Of a DNA stretch of 64,000 nucleotides, positions 55,378 to 63,840 are shown piece by piece. Numbering within the stretch: position 1 is the first letter of the stretch; the number at the start of each line of letters is the position of its first letter. This DNA is from Paenibacillus gallinarum. GTDB taxonomy: Bacteria > Bacillota > Bacilli > Paenibacillales > Paenibacillaceae. Below the pieces are notes generated by a model. That model was not told the origin of the DNA, did not search any database, and saw nothing but the letters and a program-made list of their open reading frames with translations. The stretch spans positions 1 through 64,000 of the forward strand of contig NZ_JACSQL010000003.1 of assembly GCF_014836635.1 (NCBI RefSeq), in the 5' to 3' direction. Made by a program: the position numbers and the translations under genes.

Positions 55378-56397
55378 ATGGAGATGCATGATATTTGCGA
55401 AGCAGCTTTGAATGAAAGAAGCCAACTCGTTTTGGCTACTGCTGTTTATGTAGAAGGTCATGCATACCGCAAGCAAGGGGTTTCCATGCTCTTTACGGAA
55501 GATGGCGGAATGATAGGAAGTCTTAGCCCGGGCTGTATTGAAACGGATCTGGCTTTAAGAGCGGAAGAAGTGAGACGGTCTGGTAAACCTCAGCTGGTCT
55601 TGTACGATATGAGACCTGAAGATGATTTATCTTGGGGTGAAAATATCGGTTGCGGCGGGTTGCTTCATATTTTGTTGGAGCCTGTAGTAGGGGATCTGAA
55701 ATGGAAGTTAACTCAGATGAAACTATATCTGGATCAAGGGCATTCTGTTACCATCCACCGTATGTGGAACGAGCGGAAGCAGGATGTTCTTCATTATATT
55801 GAGAAGGGTGAAAACCCATTTCGTACCGAAGAAGATTCAACCGAAGTGTTATACTCCCATACTTATCACCCTAAACCAAGACTTCTCATCCTAGGGGCGG
55901 GTGATGATTCCATTCCCCTCGTTAAACTTGTGGCAAGCATAGGATTTCGTGTCACTGTGGCTGATTGGCGGGAAGCCTTATGCACAGAAAATCGATTTCC
56001 AAATGCTGCGCTTCTTGTTGGCTTTCCTGAGGAAATCTTACGCGCTTTTCAGATCAAGGAGCAGGATTATCTTCTCCTCATGAGTCATCAATTCCCCAAG
56101 GAACGAGCATTACTCGAACAATTACAACATTCCTCTTACCGATATCTCGGTATTTTAGGCTCCCGAATCAGAACCTCTAGACTTCTTGAAGGTCTGGCTC
56201 CATTCCCTCATTTGCATACACCTGTTGGACTTACCATAGGATCGGAAGGTCCTGAAGAAATAGCGATTTCGATTGCCGCTGAACTCATTGCTGTCAAACG
56301 TAATAAAACAGCAGTTCATGATTATGCGAAGGAGGCGTACAGCGATGCGGACAGCAGGAATTGTGCTCGCGGCGGGCCAAAGTCGGCGCATGGGTAA
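55378..56397 (+). CDS. pucA: XdhC/PucA-type molybdenum cofactor maturation protein
   Basis: This 339-residue XdhC-family protein inserts the sulfurated molybdenum cofactor into xanthine dehydrogenase. The N-terminal XdhC_CoxI domain has YRKQGVSMLFTEDGGMIGSLSPGCIE and ENIGCGG. The C-terminal Rossmann part has PRLLILGAGDDSIPLVKLV and YLGILGSRIRTSRL. ATG 55378 follows AAAGGGGGAAC. It overlaps the next gene by 53 bp; the last 20 or so residues are low in conservation and may be an extension into the overlap. Confidence 0.9.
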   Translation: MEMHDICEAALNERSQLVLATAVYVEGHAYRKQGVSMLFTEDGGMIGSLSPGCIETDLALRAEEVRRSGKPQLVLYDMRPEDDLSWGENIGCGGLLHILLEPVVGDLKWKLTQMKLYLDQGHSVTIHRMWNERKQDVLHYIEKGENPFRTEEDSTEVLYSHTYHPKPRLLILGAGDDSIPLVKLVASIGFRVTVADWREALCTENRFPNAALLVGFPEEILRAFQIKEQDYLLLMSHQFPKERALLEQLQHSSYRYLGILGSRIRTSRLLEGLAPFPHLHTPVGLTIGSEGPEEIAISIAAELIAVKRNKTAVHDYAKEAYSDADSRNCARGGPKSAHG

Positions 56398-56965
56398 GGA
56401 TAAAATAAATCTTGCGCTGAGCGGTGCTCCCCTCGGCTCCTATGCGGTTAATGCGGCACTCCATTCTAGTCTTGACTTAGTGATCTTGGTCGTCAGAGCA
56501 GACGATCCGCTTTGCTGGCTCGTAAACCCGCTGAATGACAGGCTAATCATTACTAGATGTACGGATTCAAAGCTTGGAATGAGCCATTCTCTTCGCTGCG
56601 GAATGAATGAAGCGGTAGATAGGGGGGCGGACTGTGTTCTGATTTTATTAGCGGATCAGCCGCTGGTTCAGACCGAACACATCAATGCTCTGCTATCTGT
56701 ATACTCATTAGCACCTGAACTTCACTATGTCTCAGCGAAAGATGGGGATGTAGTTAAACCGCCGCTGCTTCTATCAAGCAAGGTCTATTCTGTAATTTCT
56801 AAGCTCGAAGGAGATACAGGGGCTAGATCGATCATTCGAAACCCAGCTTATTTAGGAGAACAAATCTCATTTGAAAAAGAAGTTTTCTATGATGCAGACA
56901 CGCCTGATGCATTACTTTACCTTGGTGAGCTGATGGATTCGTGTAAGGAAATCGATTTCTCTTGA
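56345..56965 (+). CDS. pucB: MocA/PucB-type nucleotidyltransferase for molybdenum cofactor
   Basis: This 206-residue NTP-transferase-fold protein begins AGIVLAAGQSRRMGKDK, the classic nucleotide-binding loop. LLADQPLV follows at the metal site and KPPLLLSS at the substrate lobe. Proteins of this family make the molybdopterin cytosine dinucleotide form of the cofactor for xanthine dehydrogenase. ATG 56345 follows AAGGAGG; several in-frame ATGs upstream lie inside pucA without a ribosome binding site. Confidence 0.88.
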   Translation: MRTAGIVLAAGQSRRMGKDKINLALSGAPLGSYAVNAALHSSLDLVILVVRADDPLCWLVNPLNDRLIITRCTDSKLGMSHSLRCGMNEAVDRGADCVLILLADQPLVQTEHINALLSVYSLAPELHYVSAKDGDVVKPPLLLSSKVYSVISKLEGDTGARSIIRNPAYLGEQISFEKEVFYDADTPDALLYLGELMDSCKEIDFS

Positions 56966-57034
56966 ATTTTTCAAGGAGTATATAAATGAACGAATAGGTT
57001 GTTATAGCTTAGGTGGGAAGTAAGGGGTGTGAAT

Positions 57035-57943
57035 ATGGGAACAGGACCTGAACGAATCATGTATCCCGAGTTATGGCAACCGGAAAGTATGGAAGAAGCG
57101 AGAAAGATCGCGGATAATGTATCGCCTCATTATCAGTGGGCGGCAGGGACCACCTTATTACGAACCCAGTGGGAAATGGGAACGGCACCTGTGCCAAAGC
57201 ATCTGATTAGTCTTGCGAATATACGAGAGCTGAATGCGTGTACTACAGAAGAGGAAGGATTACGTATCGGTGCATTAATGAGGCTGAATGCCTGTGCGGC
57301 CTTCGAGAGGATTCAAACTCATTTTCCTTTACTAAGTCAGGCTATTGACGTGATATCCGCACCATCAATCCGAAACCTGGCTACGCTTGGCGGTAATATC
57401 GTATCGGGAGTGGGAGATTCCATTCCTGTGCTGCTCGTATATGAGGCAAGTTTACGATGGATGACAGACACGGGTCTTACAGAGAAGAAACTAACGGAAT
57501 GGCTGGAAGAATGGCGCAGGGGACAGCGAAGTGCGGACCATTTTCTCACTGAAATCTGGATTCCACTGCCTGAACCCAAACCCGAGGAGGAGAGCCACAC
57601 CGTCTCATTTTTCAAAAAAATCGGAAGAAGAGAAGCTTTTACACCTGCGCTGGTCACGATCGCCTTTCATGGAACTTTGAACGCTCAAGGAGAGTGGTCT
57701 TCACTAGCTATGGCGGCAGGAGGGGGTTCAGGAACGGCGATGAGGCTCTTTCAAACTGAAAAATGGATTCGACAGTTTCCTGTGAGTAGACTTCCTTTGT
57801 CTGAACTAATGAAGCAAGTACAAGATGAGTTTGTCACGATTAGCGATGTGTTTGCTACCGATACTTACCGTAAACAAGCGGCTGCCGGTTTATTTGCCTC
57901 GGAATTATGGAAGAGTATGAGATTCGCAAGGTACTCCGTATAA
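57035..57943 (+). CDS. pucC: Xanthine dehydrogenase FAD-binding subunit
   Basis: This 302-residue subunit has the FAD-binding molybdopterin dehydrogenase fold. The FAD loop WAAGTTLLRTQWE and the second motif SAPSIRNLATLGGNIVSG are present. VSFFKKIGRREAFTPALV follows in the C-terminal domain. It passes electrons from the Fe-S subunit to the acceptor. ATG 57035 lies 7 nt after AAGGGG; GTG 57029 overlaps that site. Confidence 0.92.
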   Translation: MGTGPERIMYPELWQPESMEEARKIADNVSPHYQWAAGTTLLRTQWEMGTAPVPKHLISLANIRELNACTTEEEGLRIGALMRLNACAAFERIQTHFPLLSQAIDVISAPSIRNLATLGGNIVSGVGDSIPVLLVYEASLRWMTDTGLTEKKLTEWLEEWRRGQRSADHFLTEIWIPLPEPKPEEESHTVSFFKKIGRREAFTPALVTIAFHGTLNAQGEWSSLAMAAGGGSGTAMRLFQTEKWIRQFPVSRLPLSELMKQVQDEFVTISDVFATDTYRKQAAAGLFASELWKSMRFARYSV

Positions 57944-57972
57944 CCGCATTCATAGAGAAAGGGATGGGGAAT

Positions 57973-60333
57973 ATGCTGCTAAACAAAGAGACCAGTGGGG
58001 GTAAGTGGCACAGACGTCCAGACGGAAGAGAAAAAGTAACGGGTACACTGCAGTATCTGACAGATAAGTCGCTATCAGGTATGCTTTACGGCCGGGTAAA
58101 ACGAAGCGATTATCCGTATGCCCGAATTAGGAGTATTGATACAGCTGAAGCAGAGGCGTTACCAGGTGTTCATCAGGTACTTACTCACAAGGATGTGCCG
58201 GGACTGAATGGATTTGGCATTGCGATTCCGGATCAACCCGTATTTTGTGAGGATTTCGTAAGGTATACGGGTGATGCGATTGCCGCGGTTGCTGCGGATA
58301 CGCCTGAGATTGCAGAACAGGCACTTCATCTGATTCGTGTTGAATATGAAGAGCTGTCTCCTCTAAGTTCTCCAGAGGCTGCGCTTAAAGAAGGGGCGCC
58401 TTCTTTGCATCCCGCCGGAAATATACTGCACCGAACGGAGGTAAAGCGGGGCGATGCAAAGACTGATCTTCAAAAAAGCGACTTCATTATCAAAGAAGTG
58501 TATTATACGCCGCGGCAAATGCACACTTATATGGAGACAGAAGGTGGTTTATTTGTCCCGGAAGACAGCGGTAGATTGACCGTTTATGCGCCGACACAGC
58601 ACGGGTATAAAGACCGGATGCAGTTATCACGCATTCTGAATATGCCTGAAGAGTCTATTCGTGTCGTATCAAGCCCGATCGGCGGTTCCTTCGGCGGGAA
58701 GGATGAACTGAATGTTCAGCCATATGGTTCACTTTTGGCGTTGAAGACAGGACGTCCGGTTAAATTTCATAATTCCCGTAAGGAATCGGTGCGTGCCGGA
58801 CTCAAGCGCCATCCAATGAAAATAGAGATGGAGACGGGTTTTACTAGAGAAGGGATGATGACTTCCCATCTTGTCCGCATTTTGTCTGATACAGGAGCTT
58901 ATGCGACACTCGGAGCGCCTGTACTTAATTTTGCAACAGAGCATTCGATGGGGCCGTATCAAATTCCGAGTGTGGATGTAGAAGGGTTGTCTGTCTATAC
59001 GAATAATGGCGTTTCTGGAGAATTCCGTGGATTTGGAGGCAATCAGGCGATCTTTGCGATGGAGGGACAAATGGACCGGGCCGCGGCGTTACTTGGAATA
59101 GATTCCTGGGAGATTCGGCGGCGTAATTTGCGGAGCAGCACAGATCCAGGACCGCTTGGGCAGCAGATCCTTGCCACAAATGGTCTGAGCGAAGTATGGG
59201 AAGCTGTAGATCATTCTGAACTGTGGAAGAAAAGGATTAGACAAATGGATACAAAAGGAACAGAGGCTGTCCCTTCAATTGATTTTTCATCAGAATCACT
59301 GTCTCACTCTTCAGCATCGCCTTGGATTAAAAAAGGAATAGGAGCTTCTCTTGCGATGCATGGTGCTGGCCTTGGTTACGGGATTCCAGACCCTGCCGGG
59401 GGAAGACTAAAACTGAATGCTTCAGGTAAAATCGAAGTTGCTTTTAGTTATGAAGAGTTCGGGCAAGGACTTGTGGCTACGCTGGAGATTATGTTATGCG
59501 ATATTTTTCGGTGCACCCCGGCAGATATAGAGATTGTAATTGGAGATACAGACCGGGTTCCGCACGGTGGTTCAAGTACCGCATCACGGTCCACAACGAT
59601 GGCTTGGATGGCTTTACAGCGGTTGAAAATCCCATTTAACGACACATTAATAGAACTCTCAGCGAAGGCAACCGGGCTACCTGCATCTGAGTTAGTTACA
59701 GGAGCGGGTGGGATTTGGCACAGAAGCAGTGATTCCGATTCAAATGAACAAGAGATGAAAGTGTTATCTTACTTGGAAATTGCGAACCTGGCGATTGAAG
59801 ACGACCTCACCTTTGATACAAAGTTTCAGTATCCAACAACGCCGGATGAAGTGATGGGCGGACATTTTCTCTATACCTATGCGGCGGTAATTGCGGAAGT
59901 GGAAGTCAACACGCTGACAGGCCAGGTTAAAGTAGAAGAGATTAAACATATCGTTGCTGCGGGTCCTGTCATGAATCCAATGGGTTATATAGGCCAGATT
60001 GAGGGAGGAAGCGGGATGGCACTCGGCTTCACCTTAATGGAGGATGCGATAATGGATCATAGCATGTATGTAACGACCAATCTGGATACCTATTTAATTC
60101 CTACCTTTCAGGATATGCAGCAAAAAATCACGGTGGAAGCAATCGAGAATTTGCCTGAAAATGATCCTTTTGGACCTAGAGGGATCGGTGAGATCGGTTC
60201 TGTGGCGCTCGCTCCGGCCATTGTATCGGCGATTCACCAAGCAACGGGGATTTGGCTGAATAAATTGCCGATTAATAGAGAACGGCTTGCTGCTCCGCTG
60301 CATTTTGAATGGAAAGAAGGGGTTAATCCATGA
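57973..60333 (+). CDS. pucD: Xanthine dehydrogenase molybdenum-binding subunit
   Basis: This 786-residue catalytic subunit should oxidise hypoxanthine and xanthine to urate. It shows the domain order of the family: GREKVTGTLQYLTD at the start, SSPIGGSFGGKDE at the Mo site, GEFRGFGGNQAIFAMEGQMD, and the catalytic glutamate in GPRGIGEIGSVALAPAI. ATG 57973 is 9 nt after AAAGGG and is preferred over earlier in-frame starts that overlap pucC. Its TGA overlaps the next ATG. Confidence 0.93.
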   Translation: MLLNKETSGGKWHRRPDGREKVTGTLQYLTDKSLSGMLYGRVKRSDYPYARIRSIDTAEAEALPGVHQVLTHKDVPGLNGFGIAIPDQPVFCEDFVRYTGDAIAAVAADTPEIAEQALHLIRVEYEELSPLSSPEAALKEGAPSLHPAGNILHRTEVKRGDAKTDLQKSDFIIKEVYYTPRQMHTYMETEGGLFVPEDSGRLTVYAPTQHGYKDRMQLSRILNMPEESIRVVSSPIGGSFGGKDELNVQPYGSLLALKTGRPVKFHNSRKESVRAGLKRHPMKIEMETGFTREGMMTSHLVRILSDTGAYATLGAPVLNFATEHSMGPYQIPSVDVEGLSVYTNNGVSGEFRGFGGNQAIFAMEGQMDRAAALLGIDSWEIRRRNLRSSTDPGPLGQQILATNGLSEVWEAVDHSELWKKRIRQMDTKGTEAVPSIDFSSESLSHSSASPWIKKGIGASLAMHGAGLGYGIPDPAGGRLKLNASGKIEVAFSYEEFGQGLVATLEIMLCDIFRCTPADIEIVIGDTDRVPHGGSSTASRSTTMAWMALQRLKIPFNDTLIELSAKATGLPASELVTGAGGIWHRSSDSDSNEQEMKVLSYLEIANLAIEDDLTFDTKFQYPTTPDEVMGGHFLYTYAAVIAEVEVNTLTGQVKVEEIKHIVAAGPVMNPMGYIGQIEGGSGMALGFTLMEDAIMDHSMYVTTNLDTYLIPTFQDMQQKITVEAIENLPENDPFGPRGIGEIGSVALAPAIVSAIHQATGIWLNKLPINRERLAAPLHFEWKEGVNP

Positions 60334-60830
60334 CAGGGGACACAGCATATATGAATTGGAATGCCACAATTAACGGGAAGCAGGTGAAGATGGAGGTGCC
60401 TGCGACGGAGCGGATGGTGACGATTCTGAGAGATCGTTTATTACTGACGGGTACTAAAATCTCCTGTGAAATCGGCAGATGTGGGGCTTGTATGATATTA
60501 CTTGGTGGGGAACCGGTGAATTCCTGTCTACTCATGGCTTATCAATGTGCCGGGCAGGAGATTCAAACCATTGAAGGGCTTGCTCCTTCTAACGAGACGG
60601 ATCTGCATCCGGTTCAGCAAGCTTTTATTGATGAAGGCGGATTTCAGTGTGGTTATTGTACACCCGGAATGATTCTATGTACGACCAAGTTACTCGAACA
60701 GCATCCTAATCCATCTACGGAGCAGATTGAAAAGGCACTTTGTGGCAATCTTTGTCGCTGTACCGGTTATAGCGGGATCATCCGTGCGGTACAGCAAGCG
60801 GCAGCTGCGTCCAGAGCTGAACATGAATAA
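60330..60830 (+). CDS. pucE: Xanthine dehydrogenase 2Fe-2S subunit
   Basis: This 166-residue subunit carries two [2Fe-2S] clusters. The plant-type site is CEIGRCGACMILLGGEPVNSC. The second, helical site is CGYCTPGM with CGNLCRCTGY. It links the Mo and FAD subunits. ATG 60330 overlaps the pucD stop (ATGA). It is the last gene of the pucABCDE block, followed by a terminator. Confidence 0.95.
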   Translation: MTGDTAYMNWNATINGKQVKMEVPATERMVTILRDRLLLTGTKISCEIGRCGACMILLGGEPVNSCLLMAYQCAGQEIQTIEGLAPSNETDLHPVQQAFIDEGGFQCGYCTPGMILCTTKLLEQHPNPSTEQIEKALCGNLCRCTGYSGIIRAVQQAAAASRAEHE

Positions 60831-60878
60831 ACGAGAACAGAAAAGAGAATAGATGAAAATGATCCAAAAAGAATAAAC

Positions 60879-60908
60879 AAGCCCCGAATCCATAAGGAGA
60901 CGGGGCTT
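60879..60908. terminator. Bidirectional terminator between pucE and the small membrane gene
   Basis: AAGCCCCG pairs with CGGGGCTT across a 14-nt loop, with A-rich and T-rich flanks on the two sides. Confidence 0.78.
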
Positions 60909-60952
60909 TATCGTTTATGTGAAATCCAAATGTAAATGATGATCATGATATC

Positions 60953-61153
60953 TTATTTTTCGATTTGTGTAGTGATCCAGAAGGTAATGAGTGTAACTGC
61001 ACTCAGTGCAGAGATGAGAAAAAACACGTAGCCTACTTTCGTGCGGGTAGTAGCGTACCGATCGTAAAAGTCCGTTTTTTTACGGAAACATCCTGTCCAC
61101 AGCTCGGCGACCATGCTCATGACTACCAAACTAAATGAAATGATGAATTTCAC
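60953..61153 (-). CDS. Small two-helix membrane protein, unknown function
   Basis: This 66-residue protein starts at GTG 61153 behind GAGGTGG. It has a first helix at residues 1-20 (KFIISFSLVVMSMVAELW), a charged loop with CFRKKTDFYDRYATTRTK, and a second helix (VGYVFFLISALSAVTLITFW). It looks like a real small membrane protein. I do not recognise a family. It is divergent from the guanine-deaminase-like gene across a repeat-rich regulatory region. Confidence 0.6.
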   Translation of the reverse strand: MKFIISFSLVVMSMVAELWTGCFRKKTDFYDRYATTRTKVGYVFFLISALSAVTLITFWITTQIEK

Positions 61154-61242
61154 TACGAAACCACCTCACCATCTATATATGTAAATATAATCCAATATAA
61201 CGCATTTAGAATGTCAAAATCAATTTATAATAAGTTATTTAT

Positions 61243-61257
61243 ATTACACTGTGTAAT
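61243..61257. promoter_or_regulatory. Perfect palindrome, possible operator
   Basis: ATTACAC-T-GTGTAAT is a 7-bp perfect inverted repeat with a 1-bp centre. It lies 8 bp before three tandem 13-bp repeats, between divergent genes. Confidence 0.5.
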
Positions 61258-61264
61258 GTTCTTT

Positions 61265-61303
61265 TTTGTTGACATTATTTGTTGACATTATTTGTTGACA
61301 TTA
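61265..61303. repeat. Three perfect tandem 13-bp repeats, each with a TTGACA
   Basis: TTTGTTGACATTA is repeated three times (61265-61277, 61278-61290, 61291-61303). Each unit holds a consensus -35 hexamer. The second TTGACA (61282-61287) lies 16 bp before TATGTT (61304-61309), a possible -10. A further -10-like TATACT occurs at 61332-61337. Confidence 0.75.
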
Positions 61304-61319
61304 TATGTTAAGTAACATA
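61304..61319. promoter_or_regulatory. Palindrome adjoining the tandem repeats
   Basis: TATGTTA-AG-TAACATA is a 7-bp perfect inverted repeat with a 2-bp centre. It directly abuts the third 13-bp repeat and overlaps a candidate -10. Such placement fits a repressor operator. Confidence 0.5.
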
Positions 61320-61483
61320 GGGGAATTATCTTATACTCATAGAAAAAGGATAACTCTTATGTCTATTTTCACAAAAAGTGTAGTGCTTCTTATTCATGAT
61401 ACCGAATGTGTGTTAGATTAATTGACGCAGAAAATGGATATAGCTAAAATCGAACTATAGCAGAGAGACAAGGAGCGATGAAC

Positions 61484-61996
61484 ATGGGGAGTCAAGAAAA
61501 TCAGAAAGAACACCTTACTTTTTTACAAAGAGCGATTGAAATTTCACGGATGGCTCGCGAAAGCGGGAACACGCCGTTTGGTGCTTTGTTGGTTGACAAA
61601 GACGGCCACATTTTAATGGAGCAAGGCAATGTGGAGATCACAGAACATCGCTGCACAGGTCATGCAGAGACGGCTTTAATGGAAAGGGCATCGCATACAT
61701 ATAGTCCGGACTTTTTATGGAATTGCACCTTATATACGACGGCAGAACCTTGCGCGATGTGTGCGGGTGCCATGTATTGGGGCAATCTCGGCAGAGTGGT
61801 ATATGGGATATCCGAGAAGGAACTCCTTACACTTACTGGGGATGATCCGCAGAATCCAACCTTTGATCTGCCCTGCCGAGAAATTTTCGCAAGAGGTCAG
61901 AAGAGAATTGAGGTCATTGGACCTTTTCCCGAACTTGCAGATGAGATTGCTGCCGTACATGAAGGCTTTTGGAACAGCAGTAAGGCGAAAGCCTGA
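61484..61996 (+). CDS. guaD: Guanine deaminase-like nucleoside/nucleobase deaminase
   Basis: This 170-residue zinc deaminase of the cytidine-deaminase fold has the HAE motif in TGHAETALM and PCAMCAGAMYW. This identifies the CMP/dCMP/guanine deaminase superfamily. The length and sequence resemble B. subtilis GuaD, which converts guanine to xanthine. I chose ATG 61484, 8 nt after AAGGAG, over ATG 61478, which is only 2 nt away. It lies just after the xanthine dehydrogenase genes and could supply their substrate. A related nucleoside deaminase specificity is not excluded. Confidence 0.82.
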   Translation: MGSQENQKEHLTFLQRAIEISRMARESGNTPFGALLVDKDGHILMEQGNVEITEHRCTGHAETALMERASHTYSPDFLWNCTLYTTAEPCAMCAGAMYWGNLGRVVYGISEKELLTLTGDDPQNPTFDLPCREIFARGQKRIEVIGPFPELADEIAAVHEGFWNSSKAKA

Positions 61997-62079
61997 ATGC
62001 ACATCCCTTCTTAAGAAGAATTAGACTCTTTTAAATAGAGAAGAAGGAAGAAAAATAGGGGAAGCGGAGAGTGATGGGG

Positions 62080-63114
62080 ATGAAGAAATCAGGGGAACGC
62101 AGTAAAAAGTCGGTTAGGATTGGAGCGTTATTGATTGTTTTGAGTATAGCTTTAACTGCCTGCGGAGGAGGAGGAACCAGCTCAGAGAACCCTGATGATG
62201 CCTCAGGTACCCCAGAGCAAACAACGAAAACACCAGTGAAAGTAGTGCTCAACTGGTTTGCTAAATCGGAACACGGTGGTTTTTACGCAGCGCAAGAAGA
62301 GGGTATCTATGATGCCAAGAATCTAGATGTAACCATTGAACCTGGTGGTCCGCAGGTATCTTCTATTCAGATTGTAGCTTCTGGAAAAGCGGAGTTTGGG
62401 GTAGCGCATGCGGACCAAATTTTGCTTGCTCGTAAAGAAGGAATTCCCATTGTAGCCCTGGCTACTACGTTCCAGATTAGTCCACAAGCACTGATGTACC
62501 ATGAAGAATCAGGTATTACTGATTTTGGAGATTTGAATGGACGGACGGTATTTATCCAACAAGGTCAGCCTTATTGGGAATTTCTCAAACATAAATATAA
62601 ACTGGATACCGTCAAAGAAGTAGCGTATACCGGACAACACGGTAATTTTATTGAAGATCCACAGTCTGCCAGTCAATCTTTCGTTAATGGAGAGCCTTAT
62701 GTTGTTGAGAAACAAGGAGTGAAAGTGAAGACGAAATTAATTGCTGATTCTGACTATAAACCGTATGCGGCCGTTATTTATACGACAGAGAAGTACCTGA
62801 AAGAAAATCCAGAAACCGTGAAAGCTTTTATTGGCGGGACGGTGGAAGGCTGGAATGATTACAAAGAAAATCATGAAAAAATCAACAAAAAAATAAATGA
62901 AGTGAACACAAACTTGTCCGAAGATGAAATCGCATTTGGTGAAGAAGCTCAGCGGGAATATGTGTATGGTTATGATGCAGAAGAACATGGAGTTGGCTAC
63001 ATGACGGAGGAGCGCTGGAGGGAACTGATGAAGCAACTTATAGAAATCGGTCTTCTCGATCAAGAGATGGATGTGAAGACGGTGTTCACCACGGATTATT
63101 TACCTGAACATTAG
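62080..63114 (+). CDS. NMT1/THI5-like ABC substrate-binding lipoprotein
   Basis: This 344-residue lipoprotein has a signal ending LTAC (Cys28) and a Gly/Ser tether. It then has the NMT1/SsuA-like binding fold: VVLNWFAKSEHGGFYAAQEEGIY, GKAEFGVAHADQILLARKEGIPIVALAT, and LNGRTVFIQQG. Relatives bind hydroxymethylpyrimidine, nitrate/sulfonates or nucleobase-like compounds. No ATPase or permease genes are next to it in the window. The gene lies 83 bp after guaD with no terminator between, so a purine or related nitrogen compound is a plausible ligand. Start ATG 62080 was chosen; GTG 62071 and ATG 62074 are in frame. Confidence 0.82.
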   Translation: MKKSGERSKKSVRIGALLIVLSIALTACGGGGTSSENPDDASGTPEQTTKTPVKVVLNWFAKSEHGGFYAAQEEGIYDAKNLDVTIEPGGPQVSSIQIVASGKAEFGVAHADQILLARKEGIPIVALATTFQISPQALMYHEESGITDFGDLNGRTVFIQQGQPYWEFLKHKYKLDTVKEVAYTGQHGNFIEDPQSASQSFVNGEPYVVEKQGVKVKTKLIADSDYKPYAAVIYTTEKYLKENPETVKAFIGGTVEGWNDYKENHEKINKKINEVNTNLSEDEIAFGEEAQREYVYGYDAEEHGVGYMTEERWRELMKQLIEIGLLDQEMDVKTVFTTDYLPEH

Positions 63115-63151
63115 AGAGATAGACGAGGCGACAGCGTACATCATATAAATA

Positions 63152-63186
63152 GGAACCTTACTCATTCAAGTGGAGCAGGGTTTTTC
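63152..63186 (+). terminator. Probable terminator after the binding protein gene
   Basis: AACCTTACTC can pair with GGAGCAGGGTT with a mismatch and G-T pairs, followed by TTTTCTT. Weaker than the other hairpins here. Confidence 0.5.
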
Positions 63187-63249
63187 TTATATTTGGAACA
63201 TTAATGTAATAATCGGCTACCTTTTTCGTCTCGTTACCATGGCTAATTC

Positions 63250-63258
63250 TGCTATAAT
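63250..63258 (+). promoter_or_regulatory. Extended -10 promoter
   Basis: TGCTATAAT combines a perfect -10 with the extended TG. The -35 region is weak. It lies about 48 bp before the YnfA-type gene. Confidence 0.5.
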
Positions 63259-63305
63259 CACTAACGTTGAAACAACACCAGGCTGGCAAAAGGAGAAAGT
63301 AAGAT

Positions 63306-63635
63306 ATGATGATATCTATATTTATATTCATGATTGCAGGACTTGCGGAAATCGGAGGTGGATATTTAGTCTGGTTATGGCTTCGCGAGGGAAGACCATA
63401 TTGGTATGGTATTGTGGGTAGTCTGGTTCTTGTCTTATATGGGATTATTCCAACACTGCAGCAGTTCCCTTCATTTGGGAGAGTTTACGCAGCCTATGGG
63501 GGCGTATTTGTTATTATGGCTGTACTTTGGGGCTGGGGGATTGATAAAAAGACGCCCGATGTATACGACTGGATCGGTGCATTGTTATGTCTGGCAGGTG
63601 TAGCAGTCATGTTATGGGCTCCGCGAAATGGGTAA
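63306..63635 (+). CDS. YnfA/UPF0060 family small membrane protein
   Basis: This 109-residue protein has four membrane helices. The family pattern is clear: FMIAGLAEIGGGYLVWLWLREG at the start, then YGIIPTLQ, FGRVYAAYGGVFV, and WGWGIDKKTPDVYDWIGALLCLAGV. YnfA proteins are small DMT-type membrane proteins of uncertain transport role. ATG 63306 follows AAAGGAG at slightly long spacing; ATG 63309 is equivalent. A short AGAGG/CCTCT hairpin just after the stop may be a weak terminator. Confidence 0.9.
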   Translation: MMISIFIFMIAGLAEIGGGYLVWLWLREGRPYWYGIVGSLVLVLYGIIPTLQQFPSFGRVYAAYGGVFVIMAVLWGWGIDKKTPDVYDWIGALLCLAGVAVMLWAPRNG

Positions 63636-63788
63636 ATAGAGGAAACCTCTTTCATAGATCAGGACAATCACCATATACATAAATAGATAAATGAAATGTA
63701 GAGTTTAATCATTAGGATTAGTCATTAAGATGCTTGAAACAGTGGTGTTATAAGACACGCTTTTCCGGCATCTTTTTCACTTTTATTA

Positions 63789-63817
63789 TTGACAGTAATG
63801 GAAAGACATGAGAAAAT
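63789..63817 (+). promoter_or_regulatory. Promoter of the LacI-family gene
   Basis: TTGACA (63789-63794), 17 bp, then GAAAAT (63812-63817). The -10 overlaps the left end of an 18-bp palindrome. Confidence 0.65.
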
Positions 63818-63832
63818 GTACGCGCGTACATT
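63815..63832. promoter_or_regulatory. LacI-type operator palindrome
   Basis: AATGTACGCGCGTACATT is a perfect 18-bp palindrome with the central CG step typical of LacI-family operators. It covers the end of the -10 and the expected transcription start of the LacI-family gene. Autorepression is the natural reading. Confidence 0.65.
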
Positions 63833-63840
63833 AAATGGAA

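Noticed and set aside
61265..61303. Tandem repeats considered as a CRISPR fragment or plasmid iterons
   Set aside because: The units are 13 bp with no spacers, there are no cas or rep genes, and the repeats coincide with -35 boxes. A promoter-related role is simpler.
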